64,000 nt of DNA, taken from Saprospira sp. CCB-QB6 (GTDB lineage Bacteria > Bacteroidota > Bacteroidia > Chitinophagales > Saprospiraceae). Of this stretch, positions 1 to 8,676 are shown piece after piece. Each line of letters begins with the position of its first letter. Positions within the stretch are counted from its first letter, which is position 1. The DNA is taken from the NCBI RefSeq assembly GCF_028464065.1, contig NZ_CP116808.1:1739001-1803000 (forward strand), read 5' to 3'. The position numbers and the translations under genes were made by a program. The notes below the pieces were generated by a model that was given only the letters and a program-made list of their open reading frames with translations, made no database searches and had not been told where the DNA came from.

Positions 1-110
1 AAATAAACAACAGAGGGTGTAGAGGTAGTTTTTCATATTATGCTTTTAAGGATCTTTGCCACTTATTAAAAGACTATATTAGACAAATAATACTAACTAA
101 AAATAATCCT

Positions 111-539
111 ATGAAACAAATCCTAAGCATTCTGCTCTCTACAGTGCTTTTATTCAGTTGTCAGACAAGCAAACAGCTAGCAGAAAAAAGCGTCATTGGA
201 GACAGCTATTGGAAGGTTTATGATTATAAAATAAAAAACGTTCAAGAGGAACAGTTTGGCAAGGCCTTGCAAGAGGTAATAGCTAATCAAATTTTTGATC
301 AGGCTATCATTCAAATTCAAGACAGTACATTTTACATACAGTCTCAGAAAGAGAAAACGGATGCTAAAATCATCGCTAGGCAGGCAGACTTTCTTCTTCT
401 TTATGATGCCAAAGAACAGAAAGAAATTAAGTTTCCTTATGAACTAGACGCTAAAAACAAGAAGTGCGTCTTTCGTTTTCCTGGCTTTGATGGAGAAGGA
501 GAAATCTTGCTTTATAGCGAGCAAATTCCTATGCCTTAG
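111..539 (+). CDS. small lipoprotein, unknown function (paralogue A)
   Basis: A 142-residue protein that I do not recognise. It opens with a lipoprotein signal peptide (MKQIL, a hydrophobic run, then the lipobox LFSC at residues 14-17), so it is predicted to be acylated at Cys17 and attached to a membrane facing the periplasm or surface. The mature part has no known motif; it is lysine-rich and ends in a conserved block (EIKFPYELD, then KNKKCVF and EILLYSEQIPMP). The next gene, 39 bp downstream, is a clear paralogue with the same architecture and a nearly identical last 40 residues. The spacing suggests co-transcription. Lipoprotein status is firm; the function is unknown. Confidence 0.8.
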   Translation: MKQILSILLSTVLLFSCQTSKQLAEKSVIGDSYWKVYDYKIKNVQEEQFGKALQEVIANQIFDQAIIQIQDSTFYIQSQKEKTDAKIIARQADFLLLYDAKEQKEIKFPYELDAKNKKCVFRFPGFDGEGEILLYSEQIPMP

Positions 540-578
540 TCAGTTCTTTTAATAAAACACAAACCTAAAAGTAATTCT

Positions 579-1007
579 ATGAAACAGATCCTAAGCATCT
601 TTCTCTTGGCCAGCCTTCTATTCGCTTGTCAGAGCAGTAAAAAGCTAGCAAAGAATAACATTATTCAGGATAGCCATTGGACAATTTATGAAAGCAAACT
701 GCAGAACCCATCCTCAGATAAAACCCCTATACCTGTACAGGAGCGGGCTATCATCCAGCATCTAAATAATGGGCGTATTCTTTTGCAAGACAGCATGGTT
801 TATCTCAAGACCCTTAAAGAGACAATAGATGCTAAAATCATCGAAAGACATGAGGATTATCTGCTTATCTACGATAAGAAAAAGCAAAAAGAAATTAAGT
901 TTCCTTATGAACTAGACGTTAAAAACAAGAAGTGTGTCTTTCATTTTCCGGGCTTTAATGGTAGAGGAGAAATTTTGCTTTATAGCGAGCAAATTCCTAT
1001 GCCTTAG
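579..1007 (+). CDS. small lipoprotein, unknown function (paralogue B)
   Basis: Second copy of the tandem pair, again 142 residues, with signal peptide and lipobox LFAC (Cys17). The N-terminal signal and the C-terminal third are strongly conserved with paralogue A, while the middle (about residues 30-80) has diverged; the shared 3' DNA is close to identical, which suggests recent duplication or gene conversion. The last 11 bp overlap the 3' end of the convergent metallophosphoesterase gene, so the two stop regions share DNA. No terminator hairpin is visible between them. The function is unknown. Confidence 0.8.
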   Translation: MKQILSIFLLASLLFACQSSKKLAKNNIIQDSHWTIYESKLQNPSSDKTPIPVQERAIIQHLNNGRILLQDSMVYLKTLKETIDAKIIERHEDYLLIYDKKKQKEIKFPYELDVKNKKCVFHFPGFNGRGEILLYSEQIPMP

Positions 1008-2247
1008 TGAGTTCAAAAAGGGTAATTTCGGGTAGCATGCCCACTCTACCTGGGAAGCCCAAAAATCCAAACCCTCTATTTACGTAGAGGCGTTGGCCCA
1101 AATCTTCATAAAGTCCGGCCCATTCTTTATAGCGCCATTTGGCGGGGCTCCATTGGAAGCCAGGAATTTTCACGCCTAATTGCATTCCATGCGTATGCCC
1201 GCTGAGGGTCAGATGCACCTTTTGGGGATGTTCTAGCACCTTATGCCGCCAATGTGTGGGGTCATGAGAAAGCAAAATGGTAAACAATCCATTATTTTCT
1301 TCGCCAAAGCAGCCCGCCAGATCGCCTTCTTTGGGATAGGGACCATGGCCCCAATTTTCTACTCCAGCCAAACAAATTTGCTGCCCCTCTTTTTCGAGTA
1401 CTAGCGCGCTGTTGTTTAACATTTTAAAGCCCATATCGGCTTGATATTGCTTGAGTTTATCGAGATTTTGTTCCTTGGCCGCATCGGAGGGCCAGCGGAC
1501 ATAGCTGCCATAATCATGGTTGCCCAGCACAGAAAATTTACCGAGGGGAGCCGTCAAATTGGCAAAAAGGTCGATATAGGGAACAATTTCATGGGCGCGA
1601 TTATTCACCAAATCGCCCGTAAAGACGATCAGGTCCGCTTCTAGGTCCTGTATCATTTGCAGGCCTTTGGCCACGGCCTCTCGGTTATCAAAACTGCCTG
1701 CATGCACATCAGAAATCTGGACCATTCGCAGGCCATTGAAGGCCTCAGGCAGTTCGGGGTCCTTAATTTTCACCTTGTCCACAGTATAGGCATATTTTCC
1801 GCGGCTAATCCCATAGAGAAAAGAAGCAAAGGGAACCGCCGCCACAAAAAGGGCCAAACGGCGCATAAAAGTTCGTCGGCTTTGCAAGTTCACTTCCCGT
1901 TCTGCATCCTTCAGTTTGGCCAATTGTTGGCCCCCATAATGCGTAAAGCGATAAAAATCCTCAATAAAAAGGAAGCCCGCATAGACCAACTTTGTCACCA
2001 GCAAGGTCACCCAAATTCCAATCATCAGGTGATGAGCCAGTTGTAAATTGCTCAAGGGTTGGGCAGAGGCCGTACGGCCCATAAAAAATAGCCAAGCCAC
2101 TGGAGTCGCAGCAGAAAGCCAATAACTGATTTTCATCCAGAGTTTAAACTGATCTTTAAAATGCCCCTTGAGGCCATAAAAAACATAAAACTCTAGGGAA
2201 AGAAAGAGCATAATAAAGATAGAAGAGCCTATAATTCTAGCTAGCAT
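997..2247 (-). CDS. membrane-anchored metallophosphoesterase (YkuE-like)
   Basis: A 416-residue calcineurin-like phosphoesterase. Residues 1-95 hold about three to four membrane segments, a fifth hydrophobic stretch lies at 130-147, and the catalytic domain follows from about 172. All metal-binding motifs of the family are visible: D180-x-H182 (ISDVHAG), GD212, GNH244D, H328 (SHDP) and GHTH (H351, H353). This places a dinuclear metal phosphatase outside the membrane. The family includes phosphodiesterases and UDP-diacylglucosamine or lipid phosphatases; the substrate cannot be told here. Just before the last hydrophobic segment is SRRTFMRR (residues 123-130), which resembles a twin-arginine signal; Bacillus YkuE is a Tat substrate. 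The gene stands alone, convergent with the lipoprotein pair. Confidence 0.88.
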   Translation of the reverse strand: MLARIIGSSIFIMLFLSLEFYVFYGLKGHFKDQFKLWMKISYWLSAATPVAWLFFMGRTASAQPLSNLQLAHHLMIGIWVTLLVTKLVYAGFLFIEDFYRFTHYGGQQLAKLKDAEREVNLQSRRTFMRRLALFVAAVPFASFLYGISRGKYAYTVDKVKIKDPELPEAFNGLRMVQISDVHAGSFDNREAVAKGLQMIQDLEADLIVFTGDLVNNRAHEIVPYIDLFANLTAPLGKFSVLGNHDYGSYVRWPSDAAKEQNLDKLKQYQADMGFKMLNNSALVLEKEGQQICLAGVENWGHGPYPKEGDLAGCFGEENNGLFTILLSHDPTHWRHKVLEHPQKVHLTLSGHTHGMQLGVKIPGFQWSPAKWRYKEWAGLYEDLGQRLYVNRGFGFLGFPGRVGMLPEITLFELTKA

Positions 2248-2325
2248 AGTGGTTTGTTTTGATAGAACCCTTCAAGTTAATAACTTATTTTTAAAGGCGC
2301 TCTAATGTATTGATTTCTATTTTTT

Positions 2326-2474
2326 GGGGCTGCCCCGCCCTTCGGGCGGGTCGGGCTGTTTCGCAGCTCGCTATTCGCTCGGCCCTGCGTTTTTTTCGCT
2401 GCGCTCAAAAAAACTGGGTCTAGCCTTCGGCCACTGCTGTCCATCCCTCAGCCTGCGGCCCTTCGGGCCTGTAG
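2326..2474 (+). repeat. GC-rich intergenic element, subtype B (copy 1)
   Basis: Between the divergent metallophosphoesterase and kinase genes. It starts GGGGCTGCCCCGCCC, carries the core TTTCGCAGCTCGCTATTCG and CTCGGCCCT, and ends near TCCATCCCTCAGCC. An internal hairpin pairs a T7 run with an A7 run around CGCTGCGCTC. The orientation is defined as GGGGC at the left end. Confidence 0.85.
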
Positions 2475-2583
2475 GAGCGGATATATTTTGTTTGGGACCA
2501 GCAGTTTAAGCGCTAAACAAGGTATTTTGTTTCTTTTTGGCTCATAAAAAAAGCTGTTCTCCCCTATCTTAGGGATCAAAAGC

Positions 2584-2961
2584 ATGAAAAACTATATAAA
2601 AGCCCGTTGGGCCAGCTTTGGCTATGCCTTTGCGGGCCTTTTTGATTTTGTTTCGGGTCGGCATCCCCACGCTATTTTGCATCTTATTGCGGCCATCACG
2701 GTTTTGCTAGCGGCCTATTACTTTGCGCTTGCGCCTTGGGAATGGGGCCTTATTATTTTGGCCATTGGGGGCGTATTGGCCCTAGAGGCCCTCAACTCCG
2801 CTTTAGAATATGTGGTTGATCTGGTTCAGCCTGATTTTCATCCTTTGGCCAAGAAAGCCAAGGACATGGCTGCGGCAGCGGTATTGATTTTTGCCCTAGC
2901 GACTTTAGGCTTGGCCGGCTTAATTTTTTGGCCTAAAATCCTTAATTTGCTGGCTAGCTAG
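2584..2961 (+). CDS. dgkA: diacylglycerol/undecaprenol kinase family protein
   Basis: A 125-residue integral membrane kinase of the small DgkA family, which phosphorylates diacylglycerol or, in many non-enterobacteria, undecaprenol in the cytoplasmic membrane. The family signature is clear: EALNSALEYVVDLV (about residues 69-82) followed by HPLAKKAKDMAAAAV, containing the Glu, Asn and Asp residues that bind Mg-ATP. Three to four hydrophobic segments span residues 25-65 and 92-118. The length matches the family (about 120-130). The gene is flanked on both sides by GC-rich repeats and has no operon partner. Whether the lipid substrate is diacylglycerol or undecaprenol cannot be read from the sequence; the undecaprenol type is more common in this phylum by inference. 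Confidence 0.88.
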   Translation: MKNYIKARWASFGYAFAGLFDFVSGRHPHAILHLIAAITVLLAAYYFALAPWEWGLIILAIGGVLALEALNSALEYVVDLVQPDFHPLAKKAKDMAAAAVLIFALATLGLAGLIFWPKILNLLAS

Positions 2962-2989
2962 CCAAAAAATAGCTGCCTTTGGCAGCCAT

Positions 2990-3118
2990 GGCCGAAGGCC
3001 AAACGGCCTAGCGATGTGCAGCAGTGGCCCGAAGGGCCAGACCAAAGCGCTTTAGCGCTGCAGGGCCGAGCGAATAGCGAGCTGCGAAACGTAGCGCCTG
3101 CCGTAGGCAGGAGGCCCC
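2990..3118 (-). repeat. GC-rich intergenic element, subtype A (copy 2)
   Basis: Inverted relative to copy 1. It shows GGCCTAGCGATGTGCAGCAG, the hairpin GGCCCGAAGGGCC, AGACC, the hairpin AGCGCTTTAGCGCT, the core GGGCCGAGCGAATAGCGAGC and a GGCCCC end. It lies between the kinase and mutase genes. Confidence 0.85.
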
Positions 3119-3183
3119 AAACAGCAGCAGAAAAAAAGGCCAACAAATAATTAAGCAGATTACCGCCCTAAAAAATAATAGCT

Positions 3184-5325
3184 ATGAACTATTTAGACGT
3201 AGACATTTGTGCGCAAACGCCTTACTACAAGCAAGAAAAAGCGGCTTCATCGACTTGGGAGAATGCCGAGCAAATCCCTTTAAAAACTCGTTTTTCGGAG
3301 GAAGACATTGCTGAAAACGAGCATCATAAATTTGGGGCTGGCAAGGCACCTTTTATTGGAGGGCCTTATGCGGGCATGTATCCTTTGCGGCCTTGGACCA
3401 TTCGGCAATATGCGGGATTTTCGACTGCGGAGGAATCTAATGCTTTTTATCGCCGGAACTTGGCGGCGGGGCAAAAGGGCCTTTCTGTAGCCTTTGATTT
3501 GGCCACCCACCGCGGTTATGATTCGGACCATCCCAGAGTAAAAGGCGATGTGGGCAAGGCGGGCGTAGCCATTGATAGCGTGGAAGATATGAAGATCCTC
3601 TTTGATCAGATTCCCTTGGACCAGATGTCGGTTTCGATGACCATGAATGGGGCGGTGATTCCCGTTATGGCCTTTTTCATTGTAGCGGCAGAAGAGCAGG
3701 GTGTGGCGCAGGAAAAACTGAGTGGGACCATTCAGAATGATATTTTGAAAGAGTTCATGGTGCGCAACACCTACATTTATCCGCCGGCGGCTTCTATGCG
3801 CATCATTGCGGATATTTTTGCCTACACCTCTAGCAAAATGCCCAAATTCAACTCGATTTCGATCAGTGGTTATCATATGCATGAGGCGGGTGCTCCGGCA
3901 GATTTGGAATTGGCCTATACCCTAGCCGATGGTTTGGAATATATTGAGACGGGGATTAAGGCGGGCTTAAAAGTAGATGATTTTGCGCCTCGTTTGTCCT
4001 TCTTTTGGGGCATTGGGATGAATCATTTTATGGAAATTGCGAAAATGCGTGCGGGTCGGATGCTTTGGGCCAAATTGGTCAATCAATTTGAGCCAAAGAA
4101 CAACAAATCATTGATGCTCAGAACACATTGTCAAACTTCGGGTTGGAGTTTAACCGAGCAAGATCCTTATAACAATGTGGCTCGGACCTGTATTGAGGCC
4201 ATGGCAGCCGTTTTGGGAGGCACGCAATCCTTGCACACCAACTCTTTTGATGAAGCCATTGCCTTGCCTACGGACTTCTCGGCTAAAATTGCTCGGGAGA
4301 CGCAGATTTATATTCAGGAAGAGACCAAAGTAACCGATGCCATTGATCCTTGGGCGGGTTCTTATTATGTAGAATACTTGACTCAAGAATTGATCAATAA
4401 AGCTTGGGCGCACATTCAGGAAGTGCGAGAATTGGGGGGTATGGCCAAGGCCATAGAAACCGGTTTGCCCAAAATGCGCATTGAAGAAGCGGCGGCTCGC
4501 AAGCAAGCTAGAATTGATAGCGGGCGTGAGCAATTGGTGGGTGTTAACTTATTCCGTTTGGAAAAAGAAGATCCCTTAGACATTTTAGAAGTAGACAACA
4601 AGGCGGTAAGAGAGGCTCAGGTCAAGCGTTTGGAAGCCATGAAAGCGAGTAGAGATGAGGCGGCCGTACAAGAAGCATTGGCCAAAATTACAGCAGCGGC
4701 AGAAAGCGGAGCAGGCAACCTTTTGGCCTTGGCCGTAGACGCTGCGCGTTTGCGGGCTAGTTTGGGCGAGATCTCGGCGGCTATGGAAAGCTCTTTTGGT
4801 CGTTATCAGGCCACCAACCGCACTATTTCTGGGGTTTATGCTCAGGAAGCATCGGGTAATGAATACTTTGAGCGGGCGCAGGCCTTGGCCAACCAATACG
4901 CCAAAGCAGAGGGTCGCCGTCCTCGTATTATGATTGCCAAATTGGGCCAAGATGGGCATGATCGTGGGGCAAAAGTCATTGCTACTGGTTTTGCTGATTT
5001 AGGTTTTGATGTGGATATGGGGCCATTATTTCAGACTCCAGAAGAAGCTGCTCGTCAGGCGGCGGAGAATGATGTCCATATTTTGGGCCTTTCCTCTTTG
5101 GCTGGTGGACATAAAACCTTGGTGCCTGAAAGCATTGCGGCCTTAGAAGCTTTGGGTCGTCCGGATATTATGGTCGTTGCAGGTGGTGTTATTCCTGCTC
5201 AGGATTATGCTTCACTTTATGAGGCTGGTGTAGTGGGGGTATTTGGTCCTGGTACTCAGATTGCTCAGGCAGCCATTTCTATTTTAGAGTTGCTTTTAGA
5301 AGTGCAGGCGGCAGAAGAAGAATAA
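3184..5325 (+). CDS. mutB: methylmalonyl-CoA mutase, large (catalytic) subunit
   Basis: A 713-residue adenosylcobalamin-dependent mutase that interconverts methylmalonyl-CoA and succinyl-CoA in propionate metabolism. The substrate-binding barrel carries the signature [20 protein letters not shown] (about residues 66-85) and [12 protein letters not shown]. The C-terminal B12 domain has D590-G-H592-D-R-G, with His592 as the cobalt ligand, followed by SSLAGGH and VVAGGVIP, the base-off/His-on motif series. The length fits the full catalytic subunit. In many Bacteroidota the small subunit gene lies directly upstream; here the upstream neighbour is dgkA and a repeat, so the partner, if present, is elsewhere. 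A strong terminator follows. Confidence 0.96.
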   Translation: MNYLDVDICAQTPYYKQEKAASSTWENAEQIPLKTRFSEEDIAENEHHKFGAGKAPFIGGPYAGMYPLRPWTIRQYAGFSTAEESNAFYRRNLAAGQKGLSVAFDLATHRGYDSDHPRVKGDVGKAGVAIDSVEDMKILFDQIPLDQMSVSMTMNGAVIPVMAFFIVAAEEQGVAQEKLSGTIQNDILKEFMVRNTYIYPPAASMRIIADIFAYTSSKMPKFNSISISGYHMHEAGAPADLELAYTLADGLEYIETGIKAGLKVDDFAPRLSFFWGIGMNHFMEIAKMRAGRMLWAKLVNQFEPKNNKSLMLRTHCQTSGWSLTEQDPYNNVARTCIEAMAAVLGGTQSLHTNSFDEAIALPTDFSAKIARETQIYIQEETKVTDAIDPWAGSYYVEYLTQELINKAWAHIQEVRELGGMAKAIETGLPKMRIEEAAARKQARIDSGREQLVGVNLFRLEKEDPLDILEVDNKAVREAQVKRLEAMKASRDEAAVQEALAKITAAAESGAGNLLALAVDAARLRASLGEISAAMESSFGRYQATNRTISGVYAQEASGNEYFERAQALANQYAKAEGRRPRIMIAKLGQDGHDRGAKVIATGFADLGFDVDMGPLFQTPEEAARQAAENDVHILGLSSLAGGHKTLVPESIAALEALGRPDIMVVAGGVIPAQDYASLYEAGVVGVFGPGTQIAQAAISILELLLEVQAAEEE

Positions 5326-5355
5326 AATATTTTTTTAGGTAGTTAAGTTATTGGA

Positions 5356-5393
5356 AGCTAGTTAGTTCTTTTAAGCTAACTAGCTTTTTTTTT
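5356..5393 (+). terminator. intrinsic terminator after the mutase gene
   Basis: Perfect 10-bp inverted repeat AGCTAGTTAG / CTAACTAGCT with a 10-nt loop, followed by a run of nine T. It lies 30 bp after the mutase stop codon. Confidence 0.88.
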
Positions 5394-5472
5394 AAAAAAA
5401 TTCAGCTGTAACTTTTGGGGCTTGCTGCTTTAAGAAGACATAATGCCCTATTTATAATTTAAATAAACCCCT

Positions 5473-6450
5473 ATGTACAAACTGCTTTTAACAGCGCTAT
5501 TCTGCGCAAGCTTTGCCCAAAGTTATGGGCAAGATATTTTGAATAAAATCAAGCAAAACCCTGATATTAGTTGGGCACAAACGACTATTTTAGAATTTGA
5601 TACAGATATAAAGTGTCGCCGTAGATACAAACAATTATCTGGAGACCATTATCTGAATTTAGTTATTAAGCACCAAATGCCTCTACAGTTAGAAGTTAGC
5701 CCAGAAGAATCTGAATACCATAATTTTGCTGACAAGATAGCCAATAAGGAATTTTGGAGTAAGGCCAAAAATAAATGTTACCTGGATCCGAACTTACAGC
5801 AGTTACTCACAGCCGAACAAATAGCTAAAAAAAATGCGGTTACAGATACCCTAGTCACTTTCGATCCTGAAGATTTTTCAGAGATTGTAGAACCAATTCA
5901 TGGAACCTACAAACATTATCACATCTCTCACTTCAAACTTTTTCTTTGTTATGCCTATAACAGTAAAAGTCAAAAACTAGAGGTCTACCCTATTTCTTTG
6001 GCTCCTATTGTTGGTCGTTTTTCAGATGAGGGCAAGCTAATAAGAGAAAAAGTAACATTTTGGATTCCCGTCCAAACAACAAAGAAAATAGATGCTCAAA
6101 ATGCTAATTTAAACTGGATACAAAAGCAAAATTTGAGCTGGAGATTTAACGCTACTTCAGGGCAAAAGCTAGTGGAGGAACAAAGCATAGCTTCCCTTAT
6201 TTACTCTCAAATCAAAAACTTAGATAAAATAGCCCAGACCCAAAACGTCTACAATACCCCTCCTATTTTAGGTGGCAAATTGATAACTACAGAGGAGATT
6301 AAAAGCTTTCAGACTAAACAGATGCCAAATATCAAAGGCATTTTCTTTAGTTATGTTTTGGCTTGGGATGCTCAGCAGCAAAAAGCTATTATTCAAATAG
6401 AAGGCTGCTCTCCCATGACCCGCGGTTGTCTTTATTTTATTGCAGAATAA
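5473..6450 (+). CDS. secreted protein of unknown function
   Basis: A 325-residue protein with a signal peptide (MYKLLLTALFCASFAQSYGQ, predicted cleavage after the final Gln or just before it). No domain is recognised. The mature part mixes charged and aromatic residues, with Cys near 49, 101 and 158 and a C-terminal pair in EGCSPMTRGC that could form a disulphide. No type IX sorting tail is apparent at the end (CLYFIAE). It stands alone, between a terminator upstream and a convergent LRR gene downstream. AT-richer coding sequence than the preceding mutase gene may reflect low expression or recent gain. Confidence 0.7.
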   Translation: MYKLLLTALFCASFAQSYGQDILNKIKQNPDISWAQTTILEFDTDIKCRRRYKQLSGDHYLNLVIKHQMPLQLEVSPEESEYHNFADKIANKEFWSKAKNKCYLDPNLQQLLTAEQIAKKNAVTDTLVTFDPEDFSEIVEPIHGTYKHYHISHFKLFLCYAYNSKSQKLEVYPISLAPIVGRFSDEGKLIREKVTFWIPVQTTKKIDAQNANLNWIQKQNLSWRFNATSGQKLVEEQSIASLIYSQIKNLDKIAQTQNVYNTPPILGGKLITTEEIKSFQTKQMPNIKGIFFSYVLAWDAQQQKAIIQIEGCSPMTRGCLYFIAE

Positions 6451-6527
6451 CTTGGTAAAAGATGCCATTTGTTGTGACTGGCGATTATTTTATCTCTGTG
6501 TTTTTTGGCTTTCGCTCTAAAACAGCA

Positions 6528-6559
6528 AGAGGCGAACAGTAAACTGTTCGCCTCTTTTT
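6528..6559. terminator. bidirectional intrinsic terminator
   Basis: Perfect 12-bp stem AGAGGCGAACAG / CTGTTCGCCTCT with a TAAA loop, followed by TTTT on the plus strand and a T-rich stretch on the minus strand. It lies between convergent genes and can serve both. Confidence 0.88.
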
Positions 6560-6562
6560 CAT

Positions 6563-8383
6563 TTAGCGTCTTCCTCTATTTCGTTCCCATTCTTTTTGGG
6601 CTTCTTTCTTTTTGCGTTCTTCTTCTTTGGCTTTTCGTTTAGCTTCTAGGCGTTTTTCCTTTTGGCGGAGGCGGAAGGCTTTTTCCTCTTCTTTGGTTGG
6701 CTTAATTTGTTCTCTTAAGCCAGTAAGCACGGGTTGCTTAGCCATTACAAATTCGGAGGCGATATTCTCTTGGATCTTTTTGAGGCGTTTTTTGGTAATT
6801 TTATTTCCTTCTAAATCGAGAAGTTCCAAGTTCTTAAAATAGCGAATACTTTGGGGTAAATCCATAATATTATTGCGTTCTAAGGCGAGGTGGCGTAAGG
6901 ACCAAGTGCCCATATTATCAGGCAATTCTGAAAGTTGATTATCATTCAGGCTGACATGCTCAATTTTGGGCATTTTAATAATAATCGAATCGCCTAGTTC
7001 ACTGATTAAATTGCCATCGAGATAAAGCTTTTGCAGTTGTGGGGCGGTTTCTAAGGCTTTAGGCAATTTTTGAAAGGCATTATTATCTAAATAAATAGCG
7101 GTCAATCTTTTCCAACCGCTACAATCTAAGTCTTCGCTTAATTGGTTGATTTTATTATTAGTTAGATATAAGACCTTAAGATTTTTTAGGCCTCCAAAAG
7201 TAGTGGGTAGATTTGCAATTTGGTTATCATTTATATAGAGTTCCTCTAGTTGATAAAGAGTCCCCATGCTATCGGGTAAGCTAGTTACCACATTATTATT
7301 GAGGAATAAGGCTCTCAGTTCTTTGCAATTTCCGATGCCTGAGGGCAGATCAGTCAACTGATTATCGCTTAGATAAAGGTTTTCTAGTGCGATTAGCCCG
7401 CCCAAGTTAATGGGTAAAACCGTCAATTGATTAGCGTCAAGATAAAGCTTGCGCAGGCTTTTAAGCTGGCCAAAACTCTTAGGTAATTGCTTAAGCTGGT
7501 TATGCTCTAGACGGAGTAGTTCTAACTTTTGGAGTTCTCCAATACTTTCGGGAATTCGCTCTAGTTGATTATGTTCTAGACAGAGTTTAACCAAAGAGCG
7601 GCTACTTCCAATTTGAGCGGGTAATTCTTGCAGTTCATTATGAGCGGCAAAAAGAAAAGTTAGTTTTTTAAGATAGAGCAGTGCATCGGGTAATTTTTTG
7701 AGGCGGTTATCATCTACGGCTAGTACTTCTAGAGCCGAGGCTCCGCTCAGGGTTTCTGGCAGATATTGCAGTTGATTTTTATCGAGTAGTAAGCTGCGCA
7801 GAAGCTTGAGTTTGCCTAGGGTTTCTGGAATATTTTGCAGCTGATTATTTTCTGCGGCGATAAAAGCCAGTTTTTTAATCTCTGCTAAATTATTGGGGAG
7901 CATGCGCAGCTCATTGCCATCAATATAGAGGCGGCGAAGATTGCGCAGGCCTTTGATTTTTTCGGGTAAGTACTGCAGCTGGTTATTGGACAGGCGGAGT
8001 TCTTCTAGGTAAGGGAGGTCAAAGAGGCCATCGGGTAATTCTTTGAGTTGATTATTTTCCAGATTGAGAAAAAAGAGATGGCGAAACTCTCGGATACTAT
8101 CGCCCAGAGCAGCCAAAGAGTCATTGCTAAGATCTAGTCGATGGACGCGGTTTTTTACAGCAATAGCGCTCTCTAGGCTATAATAGGTAATTGCCTCTTC
8201 ATAGGCATATTTTCGATGTTCCCAAAAGGCCACCGTATCGGCGGCGGTGGTGAGGTACATAGGGAGTTTTCGAATTAGGCTACCTTGGGCCGAAGCCATT
8301 TGTAGGCCCATACAACTAAAGGTAAAGAGCAAAAGTAGGTGGTAAAAGCTTTTCATGAGCATCATATAAAATTGGGTGTTCAA
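6563..8383 (-). CDS. secreted leucine-rich-repeat protein
   Basis: A 606-residue protein with a signal peptide (cleavage near ASAQ, residues 30-33) and about 18 consecutive leucine-rich repeats of 23 residues from roughly residue 75 to 520, each fitting LxxLxLxxNxLxxLPxxI. Such LRR solenoids bind proteins or glycans. The C-terminal tail (about 555-606) is highly charged, mostly Lys/Arg/Glu, and probably a helical or disordered extension; no type IX sorting domain is evident. The regular repeats with LP suggest the bacterial or Ras-group type of LRR. The partner is unknown. The start at MNTQFYMMLMKSF could also be an internal Met at residue 7 or 8, which would give a more typical signal peptide. 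Confidence 0.88.
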   Translation of the reverse strand: MNTQFYMMLMKSFYHLLLLFTFSCMGLQMASAQGSLIRKLPMYLTTAADTVAFWEHRKYAYEEAITYYSLESAIAVKNRVHRLDLSNDSLAALGDSIREFRHLFFLNLENNQLKELPDGLFDLPYLEELRLSNNQLQYLPEKIKGLRNLRRLYIDGNELRMLPNNLAEIKKLAFIAAENNQLQNIPETLGKLKLLRSLLLDKNQLQYLPETLSGASALEVLAVDDNRLKKLPDALLYLKKLTFLFAAHNELQELPAQIGSSRSLVKLCLEHNQLERIPESIGELQKLELLRLEHNQLKQLPKSFGQLKSLRKLYLDANQLTVLPINLGGLIALENLYLSDNQLTDLPSGIGNCKELRALFLNNNVVTSLPDSMGTLYQLEELYINDNQIANLPTTFGGLKNLKVLYLTNNKINQLSEDLDCSGWKRLTAIYLDNNAFQKLPKALETAPQLQKLYLDGNLISELGDSIIIKMPKIEHVSLNDNQLSELPDNMGTWSLRHLALERNNIMDLPQSIRYFKNLELLDLEGNKITKKRLKKIQENIASEFVMAKQPVLTGLREQIKPTKEEEKAFRLRQKEKRLEAKRKAKEEERKKKEAQKEWERNRGRR

Positions 8384-8435
8384 AGAAAATTAGCGGCTAG
8401 TGTATTTAGGCAAAAGAGAGCAGCTTGGTCCAATC

Positions 8436-8576
8436 GGCCGAAGGCCGAGCGGCTTAGCGATGGGAAGGGGTGGCCGAAGGCCAGACCGAGCAAAATGAGC
8501 GCAGCGAAATTTTGTGAAGGGCCGAGCGAATAGCGAGCCCCGGACCGTAGCGCCGCAGCTTTGCTGCGGAAGCCCC
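8436..8576 (-). repeat. GC-rich intergenic element, mixed A/B ends (copy 3)
   Basis: It shows CGGCTTAGCGATGGG, the hairpin GGCCGAAGGCC, AGACC, an AT-rich hairpin (AAAAT around GAGCGCAGCG), the core GGGCCGAGCGAATAGCGAGC, the hairpin GCAGCTTTGCTGC and the end GCCCCAAAA. It abuts the terminator of the channel gene. Confidence 0.83.
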
Positions 8577-8599
8577 AAAAAATAAGAACAAATTTGACC

Positions 8600-8636
8600 C
8601 AAAAAAAGCCCAACACCTATAGCGTCTGGGCTTTTG
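8600..8636 (-). terminator. intrinsic terminator of the ion-channel gene
   Basis: Stem AAAAGCCCA / TGGGCTTTT with a 14-nt loop. On the minus strand it is followed by a T-run (TTTTTTT). It lies about 40 bp beyond the channel stop codon. Confidence 0.75.
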
Positions 8637-8676
8637 TATATCTTAAAGATAAGGTTTTTTTAAAAGAAGGCCTGAT

